From contig JAFAVL010000433.1 of assembly GCA_019242465.1 (NCBI GenBank), positions 1 to 6,461 on the forward strand: a stretch of 6,461 nucleotides of DNA, read 5' to 3'. Positions within the stretch are counted from its first letter, which is position 1, and the number at the start of each line of letters is the position of its first letter. The DNA is from Chroococcidiopsidaceae cyanobacterium CP_BM_RX_35 (GTDB lineage: Bacteria; Cyanobacteriota; Cyanobacteriia; Cyanobacteriales; Chroococcidiopsidaceae). The notes beneath the pieces are model-generated. The model did not search any database. It saw only the letters and a program-made list of their open reading frames with translations, and was not told the origin of the DNA. This document shows positions 1 through 5,518 of this stretch, one piece after another. The position numbers and the translations under genes are program-made.

Positions 1-9
1 TAATTCATA

Positions 10-1194
10 ATGCAACTAATAAGACTAAATGCTTCACAGAACTATTTGACAATTGCCAAGTCTTTAGCAGAGGAATTTGCCAAGACAGCCGTAGCACGCG
101 ATAAAGCAGGTGGAACACCAAAGCAGGAGCGGGATCTCATTCGTCAAAGCGGTCTACTCAACCTGATCATTCCCAGAGAATATGGTGGTGCAGGCGAGAG
201 TTGGATAGTTGCGTTCAAAATCAGTCGTGAACTTGCAAAAGTAGATAGTTCGATTGCCCATGTCTACTCCTATCATCACTTGGGTGTAGTTATTCCCCAC
301 ATCTTTGGTTCAATTGAGCAAAAAGAACACTACTATACTGAAACCATTCATCACAACTGGTTTTGGTGCAATGCATTGAATCCGCTCGACACACGCACAA
401 GTCTAGCTCCAGAAGGTGACCATTTCCGGCTCAACGGCATCAAAAGTTTTTGTTCCGGCTCCAAGGACTCTGACATTTTGCCCACCAGTGCAATGAATCA
501 AGAAACGAGTAATTTCTCGATTCTGGCGATTCCTACCAAGCGTGAAGGGATTACTATTCATGACGACTGGGACAACATGGGACAACGCCAAACCGATAGT
601 GGCAGCGTTACTTTTGACAATGTACTGGTCTACTCAGAGGAGATTTTTGGCAGTCGGACAGGCAACAGCCAACCCTTCAGCTCTTTTCGTGCCTTGTTGA
701 CCCAGTTGAATCTTGCCAATCTATACTTGGGAATTGCTTGGGGCGCGTTTGAAGCAGCAAAACAATACACGCGCACAGCTAGTCGCCCCTGGCTTACATC
801 CGGCGTGGAACGTGCCACACAAGATCCCTATATTCTTCAGCAATACGGCAATATGTGGGTTGAGTTGCAAGCAGCCGAATGTTTGGCAGATAAAGCAGCA
901 GAGCAGATACAAGCCGCATGGGAACAGCAATGGGACTTGAGTGCAAAACAACGCGGTGAGTGTGCGGTAGCGATCGCGACGGCAAAAGTTTCAGCATCAC
1001 GAGTTGGTCTCGACATCACTAATCGCATGTTTGAAGCCATGGGTGCTCGTTCCACTAGTGGAAAGTATGGATTTGATCGCTACTGGCGCAATCTTCGCAC
1101 ATTCACACTACATGATCCGGTGGATTACAAACAGCAGGAGATTGGTAAATGGGTACTAAATGGCGAATATCCCAAACCCAACTTTTACTCGTAG
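10..1194 (+). CDS. SfnB/DszC-like flavin-dependent monooxygenase (acyl-CoA dehydrogenase fold)
   Basis: A 394-residue protein with acyl-CoA dehydrogenase architecture: N-terminal helical domain about 12-115, central beta domain about 118-215, C-terminal four-helix domain about 225-380. It resembles the DszC/SfnB branch, whose members use reduced flavin and O2 to oxygenate sulfur compounds such as dibenzothiophene or dimethyl sulfone, rather than true acyl-CoA dehydrogenases. Supporting motifs are the tandem His-89/His-90, the FCSGS loop with Ser-149, and the C-terminal LHDPVDYK motif with His-368. These probably correspond to the DszC active-site residues His-92, Ser-163 and His-391, a match made from memory. 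The ATG is the first possible start because the frame has a TAA at bases 1-3; no Shine-Dalgarno is visible in the nine bases ahead. It would need a separate flavin reductase, which is not in the window. It converges on mrp across 74 bp. The family is fairly certain; the substrate is unknown. A catabolic acyl-CoA dehydrogenase is the less likely alternative. Confidence 0.86.
   Translation: MQLIRLNASQNYLTIAKSLAEEFAKTAVARDKAGGTPKQERDLIRQSGLLNLIIPREYGGAGESWIVAFKISRELAKVDSSIAHVYSYHHLGVVIPHIFGSIEQKEHYYTETIHHNWFWCNALNPLDTRTSLAPEGDHFRLNGIKSFCSGSKDSDILPTSAMNQETSNFSILAIPTKREGITIHDDWDNMGQRQTDSGSVTFDNVLVYSEEIFGSRTGNSQPFSSFRALLTQLNLANLYLGIAWGAFEAAKQYTRTASRPWLTSGVERATQDPYILQQYGNMWVELQAAECLADKAAEQIQAAWEQQWDLSAKQRGECAVAIATAKVSASRVGLDITNRMFEAMGARSTSGKYGFDRYWRNLRTFTLHDPVDYKQQEIGKWVLNGEYPKPNFYS
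970..977. repeat. HIP1 octamer GCGATCGC
   Basis: Perfect copy of the highly iterated palindrome typical of many cyanobacterial genomes, inside the monooxygenase coding region. It is useful mainly as a lineage marker. Confidence 0.9.
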
Positions 1195-1244
1195 AGGTGT
1201 AATAATTGGTTTACTGGTTTGGTAGCAAAGAAATAGGGAAGTCG

Positions 1245-1268
1245 CTCATGTACGCGTAGCGTCATGAG
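1245..1268. terminator. Possible stem-loop between convergent genes
   Basis: CTCATG at 1245-1250 pairs with CATGAG at 1263-1268 around a 12-nt loop that itself contains the palindrome TACGCGTA (1251-1258). It lies between the stops of the two convergent genes. Read on the minus strand it is followed by a pyrimidine-rich stretch containing TATTTCTTT, so it could help end the operon transcript. The stem is short and no clean T-run follows directly, so the terminator reading is weak; it may just be part of an interspersed repeat. Confidence 0.3.
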
Positions 1269-1277
1269 TCATGAGTC
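1261..1277. repeat. Short tandem heptamer repeat (GTCATGA, about 2.4 copies)
   Basis: GTCATGAGTCATGAGTC is two full copies plus three bases of a 7-bp unit. Short tandemly repeated heptamers of similar type are known from filamentous cyanobacteria. The tract overlaps the end of mrp: the last codons (Asp, Ser) and the TGA stop lie inside it. Confidence 0.65.
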
Positions 1278-2360
1278 GGTGCATTCACGCAAAAAGGTGA
1301 CTTTAAGGGCAGCTGCAATATGCATAAATACTCGACTTACAGGGGAAGCTGGGTCAGCTAGGAGTATCGGGAGTCCTATGTCACCATCCATACAAAGTTG
1401 AGGCTCGATCGGCACCTGTCCCAGTAGAGGAGCGTGCAGTTCTTCTGCTAGTTGCTTGCCACCACCGCTACCGAAAATGAAAGTAGGTTCGCTACAGTGG
1501 TCGCAGAGTAGATAGCTCATGTTTTCAATGATGCCGAGAACTGGAACGCCAACCCGTCGAAACATGTGAATGCTGCGACGAACATCAGCGATCGCTACCT
1601 GCTGAGGCGTGGTTACCAGCATGACGCCGCAGATGGGACTTTCCTGGATGATTGTAATCTGAGCATCCCCTGTGCCAGGTGGGAGGTCAATCAGTAAATA
1701 ATCTAGGTCGCCCCACTCCACTTCGTGAATGAACTGAGTGATGATTTTATGCAGTACTGGACCTCGCCAAGCGAGGGGATGGTCGCATTCTGCCAGCAGC
1801 CCAACGGACATGAGTTTAATGCCATGTGCTTCTAAAGGTAGGAATCGTTGACCGTTCGGAGTCTCCACAATTCTTACATCAGCCTGTCCTAAGCCCAACA
1901 TCTGCGGCACGTTCGGACCGTAAACATCTGCATCTAACAAACCCACTCTGGCTCCCTCCAGCCGTAGTGCCACAGCTAGGTTCACGGCTATGGTAGACTT
2001 GCCAACTCCTCCTTTGCCACTGGATATCGCCAGTGTGGTTTTGACCCCAGGAATGGTGCAGAGTTGAATATAAGTCTTTTTGCACCAGGCTAACGGCGAC
2101 AGAATTGATTCAACCTGCGCTTTCAGATCGTGCTGATGGTTGCCGATGTAAAGCCGCAGGTAAATGTAATCATCAACAACTCGCATGTTTCGGACCATCC
2201 CTAAACTAACAATATTGTTGTTAAGGGTTGGCTCAATCACCTGTTTCAGGCGTTGAATCACCTCCTGTTGACGTGCCTGGATTTGTGGATCAAAAGCCGC
2301 AGGAGCAGGGGATGGGTGGGATGAACTGGCTGGCTGCAAGGGTGAGGTGTGGCTAGGCAT
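1269..2360 (-). CDS. mrp: Mrp/ApbC (NBP35-type) iron-sulfur cluster carrier ATPase with N-terminal MIP18/DUF59 domain
   Basis: 363 residues. After a Ser/Pro/Ala-rich N-terminus (about 1-22) comes a MIP18/DUF59 domain (about 25-105), then a deviant Walker A motif SGKGGVGKST with signature Lys-116 and P-loop Lys-121. The switch region DADVYGPNVPQ is near 143-153, Walker B IDLPPGTGD at 224-232, and a CxxC at Cys-286/Cys-289. The family binds a labile [4Fe-4S] cluster at the CxxC of a dimer and transfers it to apo-proteins in an ATP-dependent way. I chose ATG 2360 over an upstream in-frame ATG at 2525 because the latter would overlap the HEAT gene by 173 bp and adds a non-family extension. ATG 2360 has an AGGT at 2373-2370 and overlaps the HEAT stop by 8 nt (ATGCCTAG), suggesting translational coupling. 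It is last in the operon, where it may serve the ferredoxin; a general housekeeping role is equally possible. Confidence 0.93.
   Translation of the reverse strand: MPSHTSPLQPASSSHPSPAPAAFDPQIQARQQEVIQRLKQVIEPTLNNNIVSLGMVRNMRVVDDYIYLRLYIGNHQHDLKAQVESILSPLAWCKKTYIQLCTIPGVKTTLAISSGKGGVGKSTIAVNLAVALRLEGARVGLLDADVYGPNVPQMLGLGQADVRIVETPNGQRFLPLEAHGIKLMSVGLLAECDHPLAWRGPVLHKIITQFIHEVEWGDLDYLLIDLPPGTGDAQITIIQESPICGVMLVTTPQQVAIADVRRSIHMFRRVGVPVLGIIENMSYLLCDHCSEPTFIFGSGGGKQLAEELHAPLLGQVPIEPQLCMDGDIGLPILLADPASPVSRVFMHIAAALKVTFLRECTDS
1588..1595. repeat. HIP1 octamer GCGATCGC
   Basis: Second perfect HIP1 palindrome, inside mrp. Confidence 0.9.
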
Positions 2361-3324
2361 TAGCTTGGTACCTGAAATTCTGGATGGTTTGGATAGCTCT
2401 CTCGGAATAGATGCAAACATCTCGATCGGGGTCATCAAGTGCTTGCTGGAGAGCATTGAGTGCAGTAGGGTCTTTAAGGATACCCAGTGCGATCGCGGCG
2501 TCTTGACGAACATCCGAGTACTCATCGGTGAGCGCTCGAATTAAAGCAGGCAGAGTGCGGTTAGCGGGTGTTTTTTGCAATACTTGTAGTGCAAACTTCC
2601 TTACTTGCCAGTGATTATCATTCAGGGCTGATTCCAGGGCTAACACTGCGGTTGGAGCGGCATGGATCGCCAGAGATTTAGCAGCATTGCGTCGCACCTG
2701 CCAATCTGGATCGTCTGTAAGTGCCTGACAAAGACAGGGGATCGCTTCGGCATCTGCCAGATGCCCCAGGGTTAACGCTGCGGCGCGTCGCACCAACTCA
2801 TTTGAGTCAGCTAGAAGCGCGATTGCGGGCTGGCATCGTTCCACCTGATTGAGATAGCGCAGAGTTGTAACTGCTGCTTCCCGCAATTCTGCCCGATTGG
2901 ACTCGAAAAAAGGCAGCACATAGGGAATACACTGAGCATCATGAATCTTCCGCAGTAGCGTCAATATACTCAATTGCAGATTGACATCATTTCGATGCAA
3001 AGCATCCAGCAACCGCAACAGGTGATCGGTAGAAATTAATTCTCCTAGTGCTGACTGGGCTTCTTCCCGAATTTCTTCATTTGGTGAAGTTAGGCATTCA
3101 ATCAATGCCGGAACTGCGGCTGGATTTGCTAATTCCCAGAGAGCTGTTACTACCAGCTTTTGTACAGCAGTGCTTTCATCGTTCAATGCTGCGAGTAACG
3201 GTTCTAGTGCCTCTTCCTCACCCAGATGTTGCAGGGTTTTGACGGCAACGAGACGATCGCCTTCGTCAGGTGAGCGCAACAGCTCTAGCCACTGCTCCAG
3301 TTCAGAATCTGTATTTGCAGGCAT
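2353..3324 (-). CDS. HEAT-repeat solenoid protein (about ten repeats)
   Basis: 323 residues made almost entirely of about ten consecutive HEAT-like helical hairpins of about 30-31 residues, from near residue 8 to 317. A recurring pattern of the type AVPALIxxLxDxxxxVRxxAAxxLGxL is clear in repeats 6, 7 and 9 (for example LVRRAAALTLGHLADAEAIP and DVRQDAAIALGILKDPTAL). There is no signal peptide, membrane segment or catalytic motif, so a cytoplasmic binding or scaffold protein is likely. In cyanobacteria related solenoids include phycobilin lyase subunits (CpcE type) and NblB, but nothing here links it to pigments. ATG 3324 is preferred over an in-frame ATG at 3393: it sits 10 nt after the ferredoxin stop and has AGGGAAG at 3336-3330, whereas the longer form overlaps the ferredoxin gene. 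Its position between ferredoxin and Mrp suggests a partner of the redox pair, perhaps for assembly or docking; that is inference. Confidence 0.9.
   Translation of the reverse strand: MPANTDSELEQWLELLRSPDEGDRLVAVKTLQHLGEEEALEPLLAALNDESTAVQKLVVTALWELANPAAVPALIECLTSPNEEIREEAQSALGELISTDHLLRLLDALHRNDVNLQLSILTLLRKIHDAQCIPYVLPFFESNRAELREAAVTTLRYLNQVERCQPAIALLADSNELVRRAAALTLGHLADAEAIPCLCQALTDDPDWQVRRNAAKSLAIHAAPTAVLALESALNDNHWQVRKFALQVLQKTPANRTLPALIRALTDEYSDVRQDAAIALGILKDPTALNALQQALDDPDRDVCIYSERAIQTIQNFRYQANA
2489..2496. repeat. HIP1 octamer GCGATCGC
   Basis: Third perfect HIP1 palindrome, inside the HEAT gene. One-mismatch relatives lie at 3253-3260, 4355-4362 and 4769-4776. Confidence 0.9.
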
Positions 3325-3334
3325 CGTCACTTCC

Positions 3335-3562
3335 CTACCGCAATAAGAATGGAATTTGTACAGTGATGGCGTTCGTCGGGCACTCCTTTTCACACGGCAA
3401 ACAGAACCAGCATTCGTCGTACTTCATATAAGCCTTGCCCGTTTCAGGGTTTTTTGCTAGCACATCTAGTGGACACACTTCAATACACGCGGTACATTTC
3501 TCCAGACACTTAGATTCATCGACAATGACTGGAACATCGACTCGTTGATTTGCTAAAGCCAT
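3335..3562 (-). CDS. AprB-like 2[4Fe-4S] ferredoxin
   Basis: 75 residues with two cubane cluster motifs: C19-x3-C23-x2-C26-x3-C30-P and C51-x2-C54-x2-C57-x3-C61-P. It should carry electrons between the flavoprotein and an unidentified partner. The second motif begins C-W-x-C, as in AprB of dissimilatory APS reductase, where that Trp (B48 in Archaeoglobus) relays electrons between FAD and the nearest cluster; Trp-52 is the equivalent. Unlike AprB (about 150 residues) it ends soon after the second motif, so it lacks the tail that wraps around AprA, and its first motif lacks the AprB loop insertion. I chose ATG 3562 because GAGGAA lies about 8 nt upstream; ATG 3577 is an alternative that adds five residues and overlaps the flavoprotein stop as ATGA. 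The stop is 10 nt before the HEAT gene. Confidence 0.92.
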   Translation of the reverse strand: MALANQRVDVPVIVDESKCLEKCTACIEVCPLDVLAKNPETGKAYMKYDECWFCLPCEKECPTNAITVQIPFLLR

Positions 3563-3577
3563 TAGGTTATTCCTCAT
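3563..3577 (-). promoter_or_regulatory. Ribosome binding site and stop/start junction deciding the ferredoxin start
   Basis: On the minus strand the junction reads ATGAGGAATAACCTA then ATG. The flavoprotein TGA (3576-3574) overlaps a first ATG (3577), while GAGGAA forms a good Shine-Dalgarno for the second ATG (3562). Translation probably re-initiates here after the flavoprotein terminates. Confidence 0.6.
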
Positions 3578-5277
3578 CGAACCGCAATATCGTAAACTTC
3601 TCTATCCAAGTCAATCTTGACGATGTAAGGCTCAACGGGACGCTTGAACACAACCATCTCACTAGCTTCGTCTTTTTTCAGATTGACGTGGCAGAACCAC
3701 TCATCGTTATTCTTCTCTAAGTAGTCCAGCCGATAGTGATACAATCCCCAACGGCTCTCACGGCGATACAGTGACGCTCGTGCTGCCATTTCAGCACAGT
3801 CTCGAATGAAATGTACTTCCATACAGCGCATTAATTCATGTGGATCCTGCGCCCCCATCAAATCCAACGTTTCTTGATAACGCACAAAGTGCTTTAAGCC
3901 AACTTCCATCTTATGACCGACCTTTGGCGGTTGCAGATAATCATTCACCAAACGCCGCAGCTTGTATTCCACCTGGGTATGTGGAATCCCATTTGCTCTG
4001 CAAAGAGGGGCGTAAATTCTGGCTTTTTCTATTGCTAAAAACTCTGTATCGGGCTCAACACAATCCAAATTCTGAATGTAATCAATGGCGTTTTCACCTG
4101 CCAACCGCCCAAACACAAATGCTCCAATCATGTAATTATGTGCCACACTTGCCATATCGCCAGCTGCATACAGCCCAGGTACTGTGGTTTCTGCCTTTTC
4201 ATTTACCCAAACTCCAGAAGCGCTATGACCACTGCATAGCCCAATCTCAGAGATGTTCATTTCAATACCGTGTGTTCGGTAATCTTCACCTCTATTGACA
4301 TGGAAGCGTTCACGGCTGGGACGTTCGTTTGCCCACAGAACGGATTCAATTTCTGCGATCGTATCGTTGTCTAAGTGGGTCATTTTGAGCTGGATTGGAC
4401 CCTTCCCGGAGTTCAATTCCTTCCAGACTTCCAGCATCATTTGACCACTCCAGTAGTCGCAATTAATGAAGCGATAACCTTCTGCATTGGCTGTGTAGGC
4501 CCCAAACGGTCCTGCAACATAGGCACAGGCAGGACCGTTATAGTCTTTAATCAGTGGATTGATTTGGAAGCACTCGATATTGCTGAGTTCTGCCCCAGCG
4601 TGATATGCCATAGAGTAGCCATCCCCAGCATTAGTGGGATTTTCGTAGGTGCCATAGAGATAGCCGGAAGCAGGTAATCCCAACCTGCCGCAAGCTCCTG
4701 TGCAAAGGATCACAGCTTTTGCCTGAATGACAATGAAATCACCGTTTCGCACATCAAATCCCACCGCACCGATCGCTCGTCCATCTCGCACTAAAATACG
4801 AGTTGCCATGACGCGGTTAGTGACTCTGGCCTTGTGACGCTTGACCTGCCTTGTTAAAATGGTCTTTAGGTCTTTGCCTTCCGGCATAGGTAGCACATAT
4901 TTTCCTACTCGATGTACTTGCTTCAGGTCATAGTTTCCCTGAGCATCCTTTTGAAACTGGACTCCCCAGCTTTCTAGTTCTTGAATCACTTCATAGCCAA
5001 GCTTCCCCGTCTGATAGACAGCTTCCTGGTTTAAAATCCCGTCATTGGCAATCGTGACTTCTCGCGTGTACTGTTCTGGAGTGGAGTAACCAGGAATTAC
5101 GGCGGTGTTGACGCCATCCATACCCATCGCGATTGCCCCACTGCGGCGAATATTGGCTTTTTCCAAAACCAACACATCTGCATTTGGATTGGCTTGCTTT
5201 GCTTTGATGGCAGCCATTGTTCCAGCTGTGCCACCCCCAATCACTAGCACATCTGTCATTATCCTTTGCGTATCCAC
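3574..5277 (-). CDS. AprA-like FAD-dependent oxidoreductase (fumarate reductase/succinate dehydrogenase flavoprotein superfamily)
   Basis: 567 residues. An N-terminal Rossmann FAD motif is at 10-19 (Gly-14, -16, -19) with the ribose-binding Glu-39, and a second FAD-binding segment LYAAGDMA is at 369-376. A C-terminal helical domain (about 410-525) carries the family's RRESRWGLYHYRLDY segment. The RRSGAIAMG segment (44-52) matches AprA, and no His is present at the site of covalent flavinylation in SdhA/FrdA, so FAD should be non-covalent. His-351 in SGHSASG matches the AprA catalytic His (A398 in Archaeoglobus). In a remembered alignment the AprA Arg A265 position is Leu-242, so APS is doubtful as substrate. 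AprA is longer (about 640 residues). First gene of the operon; it probably pairs with the ferredoxin encoded next. The GTG start is supported by GAGGAG 6 nt upstream; ATG 5259 has its purines too close. The superfamily is sure; the substrate is unknown. Confidence 0.9.
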   Translation of the reverse strand: MDTQRIMTDVLVIGGGTAGTMAAIKAKQANPNADVLVLEKANIRRSGAIAMGMDGVNTAVIPGYSTPEQYTREVTIANDGILNQEAVYQTGKLGYEVIQELESWGVQFQKDAQGNYDLKQVHRVGKYVLPMPEGKDLKTILTRQVKRHKARVTNRVMATRILVRDGRAIGAVGFDVRNGDFIVIQAKAVILCTGACGRLGLPASGYLYGTYENPTNAGDGYSMAYHAGAELSNIECFQINPLIKDYNGPACAYVAGPFGAYTANAEGYRFINCDYWSGQMMLEVWKELNSGKGPIQLKMTHLDNDTIAEIESVLWANERPSRERFHVNRGEDYRTHGIEMNISEIGLCSGHSASGVWVNEKAETTVPGLYAAGDMASVAHNYMIGAFVFGRLAGENAIDYIQNLDCVEPDTEFLAIEKARIYAPLCRANGIPHTQVEYKLRRLVNDYLQPPKVGHKMEVGLKHFVRYQETLDLMGAQDPHELMRCMEVHFIRDCAEMAARASLYRRESRWGLYHYRLDYLEKNNDEWFCHVNLKKDEASEMVVFKRPVEPYIVKIDLDREVYDIAVR

Positions 5278-5289
5278 TCAAAACTCCTC
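5278..5289 (-). promoter_or_regulatory. Strong Shine-Dalgarno for the GTG start of the flavoprotein
   Basis: GAGGAG (5289-5284) followed by a 6-nt spacer and GTG at 5277-5275. This supports the GTG start over the in-frame ATG 18 bases downstream. Confidence 0.75.
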
Positions 5290-5348
5290 TTTATCTGCGA
5301 AAGGCTTTGTTTTGGCAATGAGTTTTCGACAAGCACATGAGCTTCAAA

Positions 5349-5367
5349 GTGCAATTTATAAATGCAC
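5349..5367. promoter_or_regulatory. Putative LysR-type operator dyad
   Basis: GTGCAATTTATAAATGCAC has 5-bp arms GTGCA/TGCAC around an AT-rich core containing the perfect palindrome ATTTATAAAT (5354-5363). It includes a T-N11-A match (T5350, A5362), the loose LysR-family box. It lies about 70-90 bp upstream of the flavoprotein start, a usual position for such operators. Related TGCA half-sites follow at 5363 and 5382. Confidence 0.5.
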
Positions 5368-5441
5368 AGCTCTGGTGTAATTGCAGTTGATTCTTTATAT
5401 ATCTATTCTGAATTCAATATCGCTATTTTTTTATTCACATT

Positions 5442-5459
5442 TTCTATAAACCAATAGAA
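5442..5459. promoter_or_regulatory. Inverted repeat TTCTAT-N6-ATAGAA
   Basis: Perfect 6-bp arms at 5442-5447 and 5454-5459, about 60-77 bp upstream of the regulator start and overlapping its possible -10 region. It could be an autoregulatory site or chance in AT-rich DNA. Confidence 0.3.
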
Positions 5460-5518
5460 TAATTGAATAAGCAGATTTTGTATGTTCGAAGACATCCTCT
5501 TAATACAGAAATTAGCGT

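Larger units (their letters stand above)
5290..5518. promoter_or_regulatory. Divergent control region between the operon and the LysR gene
   Basis: An AT-rich region of about 230 bp with no coding potential. It must contain promoters for both the minus-strand operon and the plus-strand regulator. Besides the dyads listed separately it has TGAATTCA at 5409-5416 and an inverted TGCAATT (5350-5356) / AATTGCA (5379-5385). For the regulator, TTCACA (5434-5439) and AATAAT (5458-5463), 18 bp apart, are a possible -35/-10 pair, but weak. I see no convincing sigma-70 promoter for the operon. No clear Shine-Dalgarno precedes the regulator. Confidence 0.6.

Noticed and set aside
1201..1235. Partial direct repeat GGTTTACTGGTTTGG after the monooxygenase gene
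   Set aside because: Too short and imperfect to mean anything; no mobile-element ends or target duplication nearby.
2361..2525. In-frame upstream extension of mrp to ATG 2525
   Set aside because: It would overlap the HEAT gene by 173 bp, and the added 55 residues look like out-of-frame HEAT coding sequence; ATG 2360 has coupling and a ribosome site.
3325..3393. Longer HEAT protein starting at 3393
   Set aside because: It would overlap the end of the ferredoxin gene, and the extra residues are not HEAT-like; ATG 3324 has AGGGAAG at good spacing.
3840..4298. 152-codon plus-strand open frame inside the flavoprotein gene
   Set aside because: Antisense to a clearly conserved coding region; the translation has no domain-like pattern and no ribosome site was evident.
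3574..5277. Flavoprotein as housekeeping succinate dehydrogenase (SdhA) or L-aspartate oxidase (NadB)
   Set aside because: No His at the covalent FAD site, an AprA-type RRSGAxAxG segment, and an AprB-like ferredoxin partner instead of SdhB; AprA-like fits better.
5377..5390. Possible NtcA site (GTA-N8-TAC)
   Set aside because: Only GTA-N8-TGA is present, so the second half-site fails.
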